34,388 bases of DNA from Planctomycetota bacterium (GCA_021790385.1 JAJYDW010000043.1:1-34388), one strand, 5' to 3'. Positions 7,874-17,490 are shown, numbered from the stretch's first letter. Notes: generated from the letters alone by a model not told the origin. Translations and numbers: made by a program.

Positions 7874-8971
7874 ATGCGATATCGGCGGATCAAAGGCACG
7901 AACCTGGAAGTATCGGAACTGGCCTTCGGGAACTTCATTTTCGGCAGCAGCATGTGGGGAAAAACTGCGGCAGAAGAGCCGGAGGGCATTCGGCTGCAAA
8001 ACCTGGCCTTTGATCTGGGGGTTACCTTTTTTGACACCGGTGATGCCTACGACAATGGCCGGGCCGAAAAAATGATGAACGATACCATCGCCTACGCCGG
8101 CCGGGATAAAATTATTCTGTCCACCAAATTCGGTTACGACTTCTATTCTGATGAGGTGGCAACGGGTGCCCATCGTGAGCGAAAGCAGGACTTTTCACCG
8201 GTCTTTCTGGCCAAGGCCCTGGAAGAATCACTGCGCCGGCTGAAGACCGACTACCTGGATCTCTGGCAAGCCCATAACCTCAAGCTGCATCAAATGAATG
8301 ATGAATTGGTGGAAACATTGGAAAAACTAAAACAGTCCGGAAAAATCCGGCATTGGGGCGTAGCACTGGGACCCGCCATCGGCTGGCGGGAAGAAGGGGT
8401 TATTGCCATTCAACAATGGCAGGCTGCGGTGGTGCAGACGGTTTTTAACATGCTGGAACAGCATCCTGGCCGGGAATTTTGTGAACTCATGGACCAGGCC
8501 ACCATAGGAGGCGTCATCAGCCGGGTACCGCACAGCTCCGGCATTTTGCAGGATATCTACACTCTGGACAGCACCTTTGATGACCATCGTAAGTTCCGCG
8601 ATCGTAACTGGCTGGTTTATGGATTGAAAAAAGTGGAAATGCTCCGGCACATTCAAAAAAAACATGGCTGCACCATGGGCCAACTGGCCATCAAATGGTT
8701 GCTTACCTGGCCCAGCGTCGCGAGTATCGAACCGAACATCAGCACCGAAGCGGATCTGCGGGAATTTGCCACAGCCTGTGATGGCAAACTATTAAACCAG
8801 ATGGAAATGTTGGAAATCCAAAACCTGGTAGAATCGGACTTCAACCTGGGTGCCCAGGCTCATGCCTGCGATCTAAAAAGCAGTGTGTCCAATTCCGGCA
8901 TCACCATCAGCCGGTATCAACGCGGCGAGTCGGTACCGCAATGCGGCACCCGAGTCGGTGTCGGCAGCTAA
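7874..8971 (+). CDS. Aldo/keto reductase
   Basis: The 365-residue TIM-barrel oxidoreductase begins with the family's usual GTNLEVSELAFGN strand. The catalytic tetrad is visible: Asp54 and Tyr59 in DTGDAYDNG, Lys85 in STKFGYD, and His134 in WQAHNL. AKRs reduce aldehydes or ketones with NADPH in the cytoplasm; the substrate cannot be told here. A GGAAAGGA ribosome binding site precedes ATG 7874. The C-terminal 40 residues, after the NADP-binding helix region, are extra and contain several Cys (HACD and PQCG), possibly a small metal site. The gene is a single unit with its own promoter, and the next gene is convergent. Confidence 0.92.
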   Translation: MRYRRIKGTNLEVSELAFGNFIFGSSMWGKTAAEEPEGIRLQNLAFDLGVTFFDTGDAYDNGRAEKMMNDTIAYAGRDKIILSTKFGYDFYSDEVATGAHRERKQDFSPVFLAKALEESLRRLKTDYLDLWQAHNLKLHQMNDELVETLEKLKQSGKIRHWGVALGPAIGWREEGVIAIQQWQAAVVQTVFNMLEQHPGREFCELMDQATIGGVISRVPHSSGILQDIYTLDSTFDDHRKFRDRNWLVYGLKKVEMLRHIQKKHGCTMGQLAIKWLLTWPSVASIEPNISTEADLREFATACDGKLLNQMEMLEIQNLVESDFNLGAQAHACDLKSSVSNSGITISRYQRGESVPQCGTRVGVGS

Positions 8972-9049
8972 AATAAATCGCGTTGGAGGTCCTCCAGGAC
9001 GAGCGACGTCACGCAGCAGGCGTTCAGCCTGAGCCCCACACCGCCGACA

Positions 9050-9532
9050 CTATGGAAGCGCCCGCCTTCTCAGCCAGAAGCTCTGCCATCGGCGATAACC
9101 CAGATAGACGAAAATAAACAGATTGAACATCAGCGTCAGCAGCCGTAGCCAGTCCGTGTGCCCCCAATTTTCCACTATTTCCGGCGGCAACAGCAGTGCG
9201 AGTTCCACCAGCACCAGATATTCGGCCCACGCCTGTCCAAGCAACATGCCTCCGCCTTCCAGAAGAAATATTACTGTGTAAGTAATCATAGCCCAAAACA
9301 GAACGAACTTGCCAGGCAAGGCACCGCCAGCCGCATGCGGAATAAAACCCAGCCGATTCAACCACGTTAAACTCAGGTGCAGTATCCAGCCATGCGGATC
9401 CAATAGCAACTCAAGACCGGTGGCCAATGTAATGGCGGCCAACACCAGCGATAACAAGGCAATAAGCACCACGCCAAGAGTTAACTTAGTCCTGGATGGT
9501 GCGTATTTTTTCGACTGCGGCGATTCAATCAT
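9050..9532 (-). CDS. DUF2127-like small membrane protein
   Basis: The 160-residue protein has about four hydrophobic helices: near 18-45, 75-98, 103-118 and 130-146. The stretch LLEGGGMLLGQAWAEYLVLV followed by LLPPEI strongly resembles DUF2127 membrane proteins, in which an EGxGL...WAEY pattern precedes the third helix. The function of that family is unknown. It lies downstream of hpnE on the same strand with an 87-base gap, so it may be read through from the squalene operon, but no shared function can be claimed. Confidence 0.75.
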   Translation of the reverse strand: MIESPQSKKYAPSRTKLTLGVVLIALLSLVLAAITLATGLELLLDPHGWILHLSLTWLNRLGFIPHAAGGALPGKFVLFWAMITYTVIFLLEGGGMLLGQAWAEYLVLVELALLLPPEIVENWGHTDWLRLLTLMFNLFIFVYLGYRRWQSFWLRRRALP

Positions 9533-9619
9533 AGTCGTGTGGTCTACCTGTTTTGTTCACCAGATTACTCGAGATATTGCCCCGCCGGCCCTTCACCCGT
9601 GCAGCTCGCACGAGTGCCA

Positions 9620-11047
9620 TCAGCAGTTTTCAGCCAGCAGCTCAGCCGGATATTCCACGGGGAGATCAGGCATCAAAAACCTGGGGCATTGTTGCTTAGA
9701 GCCCAACCATGGCCGCAGCACGGCTTGGGCAGCCAGGTAGCCGCTGCGCACCGCGCCTTCCATCGTCGCGGGCCAGTCGGTACGTGTATAGTCGCCCGCT
9801 AAAAACAAATTGGCAATTCCACCTGGTGGCGGACCTTGTGCAGGCCTTAGCGCATCCACACCCGGACGGGGCGAAAAGGTGGCGCGTTTTTCAACAACGA
9901 TGACGCCTTTTTGCAATCGAGCACCAGCAGCATGCGGAAAAAGCGTTTTGATCTGGGCTTGAAACAATTCCAGACATTGCTGATGCGGTACATGGACCCA
10001 ATCGCGTGCGGCACTGATTACCCCATGCAGAACCCGGCCTGAATCATCCTTGCGGAATAGCCATTGCAATGGCCCTTCCATCAGGGCCGCGTGTGATAAG
10101 GTCATTACCGGTTGATCAAACCAGAGATGAGCGCCCAGAATGGGTACGCTCTCCAGACGGTTGATGCCCGTAAACCGCGAATCGCAGGCCCGCATCGCCT
10201 CGGGCACCCAACGCAAAACCGCGTGATAGTTGGCGGCCAACACAATCGCGTCCGCAGTGAGTTTTTGGCCTGTTTGCAGGACAACACCCACGGCACGGCC
10301 GGAGTCAAAGATGATCTCTTCCACGCGGGCTCCCAGCCGAACATCCCTGCAAGGCGGCCGGGCGTAAAGTTCCGCCAGCGGACATGCCGGCAGTCCCAGC
10401 ACGTAACCCGTACGGTTGACGAGCATGGCGTCCTGAAATACCTGAATGGCGTACTTGCTGCCAACCGCTGCGGTTTGCTCATTAAGGGCACTGACCAGCA
10501 CGGGGTCGTAAAAACGCTGCACGAGCCGTGGCGGTTGATCCATCTGCTGCAGCCACTGGCCAAACGGCTGGCTGTCCAGATCCGCGCGGCCATGGCGACC
10601 CAGGCGCAATATAGCCAGCATCGCCTGGACCAAGGCTGCCCGTTCCACAGGCGTAAGGGCGGAAAAAGCCGCCATTGCGGGACCTAAGTGCAAAGGAGCC
10701 GGTAAACCCGGGGTGGACCACAGATCAAAGCGTTTCCCGGCCGGATCGAGAAAATGAACGGTGGATGCGTAGCGAATTTTGTTGACCACTCCCAGCCGCG
10801 CATAGAGATTGATTAAATTGGTGCAGCACCCCAGCAGCACGTGCTGGCAATTATCGAGAATTTCCCCGCTCCGGGCATCCTCAAATGAACTGGCCCGACC
10901 GCCCAGGCTGCGGCGAGCCTCCAGCAGCGTAACGCGAACACCAACTGATTCCAGAGCTACGGCAGAAGCCAGACCCGCCAAGCCCCCGCCAACCACCAGT
11001 GCTGATCGCTGCACCAGCGATTGTTCAGATATTTTATCACCGTGCAT
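9620..11047 (-). CDS. hpnE: Hydroxysqualene dehydroxylase (squalene-associated FAD-dependent desaturase)
   Basis: The enzyme catalyses the last step of the bacterial HpnCDE route, reducing hydroxysqualene to squalene with FAD. An FAD Rossmann motif (VVGGGLAGLASA, GxGxxG at residues 20-25) is followed by Glu38-Ala-Arg, which binds the ribose. The C-terminus has the FAD signature LFLAGDYTRTDWPATMEGAV typical of amine-oxidase/phytoene-desaturase-like proteins. The 475-residue length is normal. It follows hpnD by 67 bases on the same strand. Assignment to HpnE rather than a carotenoid desaturase rests on the adjacent hpnD and hpnC. Confidence 0.9.
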   Translation of the reverse strand: MHGDKISEQSLVQRSALVVGGGLAGLASAVALESVGVRVTLLEARRSLGGRASSFEDARSGEILDNCQHVLLGCCTNLINLYARLGVVNKIRYASTVHFLDPAGKRFDLWSTPGLPAPLHLGPAMAAFSALTPVERAALVQAMLAILRLGRHGRADLDSQPFGQWLQQMDQPPRLVQRFYDPVLVSALNEQTAAVGSKYAIQVFQDAMLVNRTGYVLGLPACPLAELYARPPCRDVRLGARVEEIIFDSGRAVGVVLQTGQKLTADAIVLAANYHAVLRWVPEAMRACDSRFTGINRLESVPILGAHLWFDQPVMTLSHAALMEGPLQWLFRKDDSGRVLHGVISAARDWVHVPHQQCLELFQAQIKTLFPHAAGARLQKGVIVVEKRATFSPRPGVDALRPAQGPPPGGIANLFLAGDYTRTDWPATMEGAVRSGYLAAQAVLRPWLGSKQQCPRFLMPDLPVEYPAELLAENC

Positions 11048-11114
11048 GAATGTTTAATCACCTCGATAAGCGAAACGGCTTTTCCTGCGGAATCTGCCCA
11101 CTATAGTTCCATAA

Positions 11115-12011
11115 TTATTTCGTCCTGCGCAGACACGCCCGAATCGCGATGGCGGTCTTGGACAGAGAGCTCAAACGTACCTTGCCATAGAGCGGCCGTG
11201 CGGGATTCCGGGCAATTCGAAGCAGGATACCTCGATAAATTTCCGTCATGGCGTAGAGTGTTGGGCGACTATGAACACTCACTGCGGCATCCAACGGCGC
11301 GGAGTGCCGATAACAGTCCGCGGCACGCCCAATCTGAAATTGCATCAGCGCCTGAAATGCCGGACTGTTGCGCCCCTCGCTGATATCCGTCGTGGAAACA
11401 CCAAAACGCAGGAGATCTTCCCCCGGCAGATAACTGCGGCCCAATTGCGCATCTTCCCGTAAATCACGCAGTACATTGGTAAGTTGAAACGCTAAACCCC
11501 GCTCTATAGCCAATTCCTCCATCTCCCGGCCTCCGGTGAACCCCCAGATATGCACGCTGGCCAAACCCACCACTCCGGCCACCTGATAACAATAATCACG
11601 CAACTGTTGAAAAGTTTCCATACACACGGGGCTAAGATCATGGATTTGTCCATCCACCATGGAATCGAATAGATGGACAGGCAAGGAAAATTGCCGCACC
11701 ATCGCCGCAAATGCCGGCCAGCCGGGCCAGCCATCCCCGAGCCAGCCATCGCCTTGCAGCGCAGCATGGGTGAGATGGCGGTACGTTTCCAGATTAGCCT
11801 GACGAATATCCAGCGGAGCATCGGCAGTCTGGTCGGCAAGATCATCTGCACGCCTCATATAGGCGTATAAAACGAACATGGCAGAACGTTGCGGTTCTGG
11901 CAGCAGTTTCAGACCGTAATAAAAATTCCGCGCCTGGGTGCGGGCCACCTGGCGGCAGTAGGCCTGTGAATCCACCAAAAGCTGCGGAGCATCGGTGAGC
12001 ACCAGGGTCAT
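11115..12011 (-). CDS. hpnD: Presqualene diphosphate synthase
   Basis: This is a member of the squalene/phytoene synthase superfamily, 298 residues. It joins two farnesyl diphosphates into presqualene diphosphate. The two Mg-binding Asp motifs are present: DDLAD (Asp56-Asp57-Asp60) and NVLRDLREDAQLGRSYLP near residue 190. The N-terminal FYYGLKLLP motif is typical of HpnD. ATG 12011 has a strong AGGAGG ribosome binding site five bases away and overlaps the hpnC stop by four bases (ATGA), so the two are translationally coupled. HpnC and HpnD are paralogs; the FYYG motif and the middle position in the operon support HpnD here. Confidence 0.9.
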   Translation of the reverse strand: MTLVLTDAPQLLVDSQAYCRQVARTQARNFYYGLKLLPEPQRSAMFVLYAYMRRADDLADQTADAPLDIRQANLETYRHLTHAALQGDGWLGDGWPGWPAFAAMVRQFSLPVHLFDSMVDGQIHDLSPVCMETFQQLRDYCYQVAGVVGLASVHIWGFTGGREMEELAIERGLAFQLTNVLRDLREDAQLGRSYLPGEDLLRFGVSTTDISEGRNSPAFQALMQFQIGRAADCYRHSAPLDAAVSVHSRPTLYAMTEIYRGILLRIARNPARPLYGKVRLSSLSKTAIAIRACLRRTK

Positions 12012-12997
12012 ACAGACCTCCTGGGAAACAAACTCGCCATGAATGAGCCGATGACGGCCGGTGCCAGTAGACGCAATTTGTCCATCTTGGAAAGTGCTGG
12101 TCGATGGCTGAGAGTATCATAATCCGCCCGCCGAATGGCGCGCAAAACCGCTGCACCGCCCAGACCGAACAGCGCAATCTGCGGCCTTAGCGACAGCCGT
12201 ATCAGCGGTAATAATTCCCGTCCCTGGGCAAACATGTCAGCAACGCGGTCACATTCAAACTTCAGAAGCCTGCGAAAATTATCATCCACGCGGCCATCCC
12301 TTAATTGTTGTACAGATACGCCAAAATAGCGCATAGAATCGGCCGGCAAATAGACGCGATCGCGTTCGGCAAGATCCCGCTCTATATCCTGCCAGAAATT
12401 GATCAGTTGCAGCGCGGTGCAGGTTTTATCCGCCAGCCGCTGCCGCTCTGGATCGCGATAACCACACATATAAAGCACCAGCCGCCCCACCGGATCGGCA
12501 CTACGCCGACAATAGTCCAGCACCTGATCGAAGCTGTCATAGCGAGTCACTTTTTGATCCTGCTCGAAAGCGTCAATTAAATCCAAAAATGGTTCCGGGG
12601 GAATTTCGTGATGGTGAATGGTGCGGGCCAATGCCACAAACAGATTTGTGGTGGGTGAACTATTATAACATTCCTCGGTACGCCGGCGAAAATCAGCCAG
12701 AAGCTTCAGCGACAATGTCGGATCATGCACCTCGTCACCGAGGTCATCAGCGATACGGCAAAAGGCATAAATATTGCAGAAATCTTGGCGGAGATAACGC
12801 GGCAAGAGTTGGGAAATCACGGAAAAATTTTCATAATGGCCATGAGCCAGCTCCCGGGTGTACTGCTCCGCCGCAACCGGATCACGCACAAGGTTATACG
12901 CCGCCACCGCTCCGGCAGGGACTCCGGGCGGCGCAGCTACATTTGTAGCAAGATGGCTATCCATAATGGACACTATGAAGACCCCTTGCGGCGACAT
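12008..12997 (-). CDS. hpnC: Hydroxysqualene synthase
   Basis: This second squalene/phytoene-synthase family protein of the operon converts presqualene diphosphate to hydroxysqualene. Its ENFSVISQLLP segment, first Asp motif DDLGD (Asp84, Asp85, Asp88) and second motif NFWQDIERDLAERDRVYLP are typical of HpnC. Other possible starts are GTG 12973, which has AAGGGG eight bases upstream, and ATG 12964; the first 8-11 residues are therefore doubtful. It is the first gene of hpnC-hpnD-hpnE and diverges from ispH across a 168-base gap. Products could feed hopanoids or C30 carotenoids, but no cyclase or downstream desaturase lies in the window. Confidence 0.9.
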   Translation of the reverse strand: MSPQGVFIVSIMDSHLATNVAAPPGVPAGAVAAYNLVRDPVAAEQYTRELAHGHYENFSVISQLLPRYLRQDFCNIYAFCRIADDLGDEVHDPTLSLKLLADFRRRTEECYNSSPTTNLFVALARTIHHHEIPPEPFLDLIDAFEQDQKVTRYDSFDQVLDYCRRSADPVGRLVLYMCGYRDPERQRLADKTCTALQLINFWQDIERDLAERDRVYLPADSMRYFGVSVQQLRDGRVDDNFRRLLKFECDRVADMFAQGRELLPLIRLSLRPQIALFGLGGAAVLRAIRRADYDTLSHRPALSKMDKLRLLAPAVIGSFMASLFPRRSV

Positions 12998-13050
12998 TTC
13001 CTGCCGTAATCTGGCGATCCACCCGCTTGGTGAAATTCCCGCCTGGCATT

Positions 13051-13056
13051 ATTATA
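13051..13056 (-). promoter_or_regulatory. Candidate -10 box for the hpnCDE operon
   Basis: A perfect TATAAT is read on the minus strand, about 55-80 bases before the possible hpnC starts, inside the divergent hpnC/ispH intergenic region. No good -35 hexamer is seen at 16-18 bases, so an activator or an atypical promoter would be needed. Confidence is limited by the short motif. Confidence 0.35.
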
Positions 13057-13165
13057 TGACAAATGGGGGTTTGGGCATCTGCTCGCCACCCCCTGTAGCC
13101 GAGGTGCCCACCCCGAAGGACACTCAAGGCAAAATGAATCAATCCGTTTTCAGGAGTTACACCCC

Positions 13166-14116
13166 ATGAAAATTCTCTTGGCGAACCCACGGGGATTCTG
13201 CGCCGGCGTCAATATGGCCATTGAATGTGTGGAACGCGTGCTGCTGCTTAAGGGGGCACCCGTTTATGTGTATCATGAAATTGTTCATAATCGGCATGTG
13301 GTGGATCGCTTTACACACCAGGGTGTGGTTTTTGTGAATTCGATTGATGAGGTACCGGAAGGTTCCACGGTCGTATACAGTGCCCATGGCGTTTCACCGG
13401 ATATACGCAAAAAGTCCGATGAACGGCGACTGATTCAAGTAGACGCCACCTGCCCGCTGGTCACCAAGGTACACAACGAAGCAATTCGCTACGCCCGCCA
13501 GAAGTTTACCATTGTGCTGATCGGCCATGCGGACCATGATGAAGTGGTAGGTACGCTGGGCGAAGCGCCGGATTCCATTCGCATTGTGGAAAGCGTGGAC
13601 GATGTCCGCAATCTGGAAATACCCTCCGATCATCGTATTGCCTATCTGACGCAAACAACCCTGAGTCTTGATGACGCATCGGCCATTATTGCGGCCTTGC
13701 GCAACAAATTTCCACGCATTCAAAACCCGCCCAAGGAAGATATATGTTACGCCACCACCAATCGTCAGACGGCGGTGCAGACACTGGCGAGTGAATGTGA
13801 TCTGGTGCTGGTGGTCGGCAGTCAGAACAGCTCCAATTCCAAGCGCCTGGTGGAAATGGCGGAAAATCGCGGAACACGGGGGCACCTCGTCGATGACTGT
13901 TCTCATATTGACCATGCGTGGTTTGATGGCATTGAAACCGTATTGATCACCGCCGGCGCTTCCGCTCCGGAAGATTTGGTGCAGGAAATTATTACCATGC
14001 TGCAAAAACGCTATGGGGCCAGTGTGGAATCGCGGCACGTTACCAATGAGGACATGCACTTTGAATTACCGCTGTCGTTGCGTAAACTTGAAGAGTTGCA
14101 TGTGGGGATGGTGTAA
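13166..14116 (+). CDS. ispH: 4-Hydroxy-3-methylbut-2-enyl diphosphate reductase
   Basis: This is the last enzyme of the MEP pathway. It reduces HMBPP to IPP and DMAPP with a [4Fe-4S] cluster in the cytoplasm. The three cluster ligands Cys12 (RGFCAGV), Cys96 (DATCPLV) and Cys194 (EDICYAT) are present, as are Glu126 in HDEVVGT and the substrate-binding His41 and His74. The 316-residue length is normal. ATG 13166 has an AGGAG ribosome binding site nine bases upstream. It diverges from hpnC, putting the isoprenoid precursor step next to a pathway that consumes those precursors. Confidence 0.97.
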   Translation: MKILLANPRGFCAGVNMAIECVERVLLLKGAPVYVYHEIVHNRHVVDRFTHQGVVFVNSIDEVPEGSTVVYSAHGVSPDIRKKSDERRLIQVDATCPLVTKVHNEAIRYARQKFTIVLIGHADHDEVVGTLGEAPDSIRIVESVDDVRNLEIPSDHRIAYLTQTTLSLDDASAIIAALRNKFPRIQNPPKEDICYATTNRQTAVQTLASECDLVLVVGSQNSSNSKRLVEMAENRGTRGHLVDDCSHIDHAWFDGIETVLITAGASAPEDLVQEIITMLQKRYGASVESRHVTNEDMHFELPLSLRKLEELHVGMV

Positions 14117-14184
14117 GTCCATCCCCAGCCGCGGCGGCAATCGATGATCATTGCCAGGCGTGCCTGACCGGGAACAATATCATC

Positions 14185-16485
14185 ATGGACCTTTTACGCC
14201 GTTTTCCATTTCTAGCTTACATGCTGGCGTTGTTGAGCATGTTCGGTTTTACCTGGGCCACTCAAAACTTTCCTTTGATGGCGTTCGCGTTTCTGGCCAC
14301 GGCAATAAGCTGGTGGCTGGTGGAATCCAGTGACGGACCGCCGATTCCCCGCTGGATCATTACCCTGGCGGTGCTGGTTGATGCGGTGATTCTGGCATGC
14401 GAACTGATTGTTTTTCATCAGCCTAACTTGATCCTGGCGCTGGGCCATTTCATTGTCGGGTTGATTTTATGCAAACTCTACGAAGTAAAAACCAACCGCG
14501 ATTATGGCCAGATTCTTATCCTGACGCTGCTGCTGGTACTCTCAACAGCCATCTTGACCACCTCGGCGATTTTTGCCATGACGCTGGTGTGCTATCTGGG
14601 TTTGGGGCTTTACGTGAGTCTCGTTTTTCACCTGCGCTGTGAAACCCAGCGGGCGTTGCTGCAACATGCCGCTTCGGACCGGGCCATGCTGATGGTTGGC
14701 CAGAATCCGGTGATGGCCCGGGACATCCGGCGTATTTTCTGGGGATCCGCCGTCACGCTCTTTGTCTTCGCTGCGTTCGTGTTTGTTTTGTTTCCCCGCA
14801 GCGGTGCGCCGGGAATACTGGCCAACTGGCGCATTCATGGCCCGCAAACTCAAACCGGATTTACCAATCATGTTCGTCTGGGCCGAAATGGAACCCTGCA
14901 TCAGAGCAATGCCATTGTGGCGGAAATCAGCTTATCGGAAAATGGAAAAAATATCGGCCGGGCCGCTTATCAGCCCTACTTTGCCGGCTCAATCCTGAAC
15001 GTTTACGATGCTCACACCAGGGAATGGATGCGTTCCACGCCGACGGACCAAAGCCCCAGAACCTGTACCGTGCATGCGCACCGGACGCTCGTCTTGATTC
15101 CACCCGGGCCGTATACATACTCGATCGATCACCTCATTAAGCAAAAGGTTCACTTAAATCTTATTAACGGCAATGCCAATATTTTCGCGATATGTCCGGC
15201 GGTTTCACTTTCCTCCCCGGATATCCGCAATGTGGTGCGCCAACCCAACGGCATGTTACTGAGCATTTCCCCGCACAGACGCCATCTCCAATACACTGTT
15301 GAAAGCCCGCTCGCTTATAATCCGCGGATTCTTGCTGCACGCCGCCCTCATTTGTTTCCAACCTACTATTCCTACGAACCTTTTGAACCACAGGCCACCT
15401 TTGTAATTCAATCCTCGCCGATTCCGGCAGTGGTGGCGAAGATGGCACGCAAAATCGTCGGCAAACTGCTGGCCCAGCGCCGCAAAGCCGCCGATAAAGC
15501 CCCCATCGACCACGAAATCGCCACGAGGTTCTGCAACTATCTCAAAACCCATTATCGCTATTCCTTCGATATGACACCGGTCAATATCAGACTGGACCCG
15601 ACGGTGGATTTTCTACTCAACAAACAGAAAATCGGCGGTTATTGCGAATATTTCGCCTCGGCCATGATTATGTTCTGTCGCAGCGTGGGAATTCCAGCAC
15701 GCATGATCACGGGGTATCATGGTGGAGACTATAACCGTATTGCGGGATATTATGTCGTGCGACAAAAATTCGCCCATAGCTGGGTTCAGGCATGGATTCC
15801 CGGACTCGGCTGGAAAACCTTTGATCCTTCACCGGCGTCTTCGCTGACCAGCGTGGAGACCGCGCAAAGCTGGTATTCCGGTATTGCGGACTTTTTCCAG
15901 TGGATCAGATTACAGTGGCTGCAGGATATCGTGGCCTTTAACGCCGTCATGCGGACACAGATCATTCATTACGTGGTGTTGATGGCGAAAACCACCTTTT
16001 TCGCGACACTCCATGAGATTCGCGCAGCACTTCTGACTCTGCGAAACTGGATTTTGCACAAGCGTACGGGCTGGTTTACCAAGATCGTGGCCGCATCCAT
16101 CGCCCTGCTTTCCTTCATTTTCATCGGATGGTTTGTCTATCGCCATCGTCGACGCAGGACCAGTGTGCTGCCAAAAATTCTTCAGGGCCTTGACGCTAAA
16201 ACTCATCGCCAACTTCGTCGGGACCTGGCCTTTTTTGACCGGTTGATGAGGATTTTGCAGAAAACCGGCAGCCTTAAAACCAACGCCCAAACGCCGCTCG
16301 AATATGTCAACCAGGTCATCCATACACGCCAGGATGTGGCACCAGAAGCAGCCGAACTGGTGCATCTATTCTACGAACTCCGATTCGGCCACACCGCCAT
16401 GACCACCGGCCTCCAGCAGAGTATCAACGCCCGGCTCATAGTGATTGAAGCCTACTTCCGCCAGAAGCGTGTCAAACCCATCTGA
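14185..16485 (+). CDS. TgpA-like membrane transglutaminase/protease
   Basis: The protein has the three-part TgpA build. Residues 1-210 are a multi-helix membrane domain (DUF3488-like) ending in ALFVFAAFVFVLFPRSG-type residues. A long extracytoplasmic segment carries a transglutaminase core with the triad Cys487 (GGYCEYFAS), His531 (FAHSWVQAW) and Asp547 (KTFDPSP). A further membrane helix near 635-655 is followed by a cytoplasmic DUF4129-like tail that ends near residue 766. Such proteins are thought to act on periplasmic proteins or peptides. TgpA genes often sit with a MoxR ATPase and a DUF58 protein, and neither is present here. It follows ispH by 68 bases and may share its transcript. Confidence 0.88.
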   Translation: MDLLRRFPFLAYMLALLSMFGFTWATQNFPLMAFAFLATAISWWLVESSDGPPIPRWIITLAVLVDAVILACELIVFHQPNLILALGHFIVGLILCKLYEVKTNRDYGQILILTLLLVLSTAILTTSAIFAMTLVCYLGLGLYVSLVFHLRCETQRALLQHAASDRAMLMVGQNPVMARDIRRIFWGSAVTLFVFAAFVFVLFPRSGAPGILANWRIHGPQTQTGFTNHVRLGRNGTLHQSNAIVAEISLSENGKNIGRAAYQPYFAGSILNVYDAHTREWMRSTPTDQSPRTCTVHAHRTLVLIPPGPYTYSIDHLIKQKVHLNLINGNANIFAICPAVSLSSPDIRNVVRQPNGMLLSISPHRRHLQYTVESPLAYNPRILAARRPHLFPTYYSYEPFEPQATFVIQSSPIPAVVAKMARKIVGKLLAQRRKAADKAPIDHEIATRFCNYLKTHYRYSFDMTPVNIRLDPTVDFLLNKQKIGGYCEYFASAMIMFCRSVGIPARMITGYHGGDYNRIAGYYVVRQKFAHSWVQAWIPGLGWKTFDPSPASSLTSVETAQSWYSGIADFFQWIRLQWLQDIVAFNAVMRTQIIHYVVLMAKTTFFATLHEIRAALLTLRNWILHKRTGWFTKIVAASIALLSFIFIGWFVYRHRRRRTSVLPKILQGLDAKTHRQLRRDLAFFDRLMRILQKTGSLKTNAQTPLEYVNQVIHTRQDVAPEAAELVHLFYELRFGHTAMTTGLQQSINARLIVIEAYFRQKRVKPI

Positions 16486-16518
16486 ATAAAGAGCAGTTGC
16501 GTCAATGACGTGCCCGGC

Positions 16519-17469
16519 TTATATCTGGAAATCGTTGGGCAGTTCCTGGACAAATTCCCGCGGCGGACGGTTGCGGTATTGAAGTTCCGGATGCTTGACG
16601 CTTACCCGGGTGTTAGGCGGCACCGATTGAGTGATAAACACATTGCCATTGATAGTAGCCCCGGTTCCAATCACCGTTTCTCCTCCGAGGATACTGGCAT
16701 TGGGATAAATCATCACATCGTCTTGAATCGTGGGATGCCGCTTGGAACCTCGCAGTTGTTGTCCGCCGCGCGTGGACAGCGCCCCGAGCGTAACCCCTTG
16801 ATATATTTTGACATTGCGACCGATGCTGGTGGTTTCACCAATCACCACTCCCGTGCCATGGTCAATAAAAAAATATTCCCCGATCGCGGCCCCCGGATGA
16901 ATATCAATGCCGGTGACGCTATGGGCGTATTCCGTCATAATGCGAGGAATAAGCGGTACCTGCAGGGAGAAAAGCTCATGGGCGATACGGTAGATGCTGA
17001 TCGCCAAATACCCTGGATACGAAAAAATAATTTCATCAATACTGCCGGCGGCAGGGTCTCCGTCAAAGGCAGCCTGCGCATCGGTGGAAAGCATGCGGCG
17101 AATTTTGGGAATCAATCCCAGAAATTCATCCGTCACCGACGCGGCCGTCTCATCACAGTCTTTACACTCGCTGTTGCCCCCCCGTTGCTCCTGGTGACGG
17201 ATCGCCCGGCGAATCTGATCAAACAACGCATCGCGCACACCATTGACCATGGAATTCACATGGTAGGATAAATCCGCATCAGACAGACTTTGCTTGCCGA
17301 AAAATCCAGGAAACAACAATTCGCGGATCATGCCGATCAAGTGGATGATGACGTCCCGGCTGGGCAGCGAATTGGCACCAATGTACTGCGTGGCCGGGAA
17401 TTCCCGATATGTCGCAATAATATCCTCCGCCAACCGGGAGAGATCGGATTGTCCATGCACCTGTGCCAA
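16519..17469 (-). CDS. epsC: Serine O-acetyltransferase, EpsC type
   Basis: The enzyme transfers acetyl from acetyl-CoA to L-serine, the first step of cysteine synthesis. After an alpha-helical N-terminal region of about 180 residues comes the left-handed beta-helix with the family hallmarks: GIDIHPGAAIGEYFFIDHG (catalytic His region), VIGETTSIG, YQGVTLGA and KRHPTIQDDVMIYPNA. At 316 residues it matches the longer EpsC branch rather than Escherichia coli CysE (about 270). The start is TTG 17469, chosen because a GGAGG ribosome binding site lies seven bases upstream; GTG 17460 is the alternative. A TATAAT at 17491-17496 gives it its own likely promoter, just downstream of hisA. Confidence 0.92.
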   Translation of the reverse strand: MAQVHGQSDLSRLAEDIIATYREFPATQYIGANSLPSRDVIIHLIGMIRELLFPGFFGKQSLSDADLSYHVNSMVNGVRDALFDQIRRAIRHQEQRGGNSECKDCDETAASVTDEFLGLIPKIRRMLSTDAQAAFDGDPAAGSIDEIIFSYPGYLAISIYRIAHELFSLQVPLIPRIMTEYAHSVTGIDIHPGAAIGEYFFIDHGTGVVIGETTSIGRNVKIYQGVTLGALSTRGGQQLRGSKRHPTIQDDVMIYPNASILGGETVIGTGATINGNVFITQSVPPNTRVSVKHPELQYRNRPPREFVQELPNDFQI

Positions 17470-17490
17470 ATCAAAGCCTCCAACAGTGGC

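Noticed and set aside
8995-9023. Palindromic GGAGGTCCTCC and a CAGGC/GCCTG hairpin between convergent genes as a bidirectional terminator
   Set aside because: No T tract lies on either side; at most a weak transcription block.
10112-10687. Plus-strand 191-codon frame inside hpnE
   Set aside because: A shadow of a strongly supported gene on the other strand.
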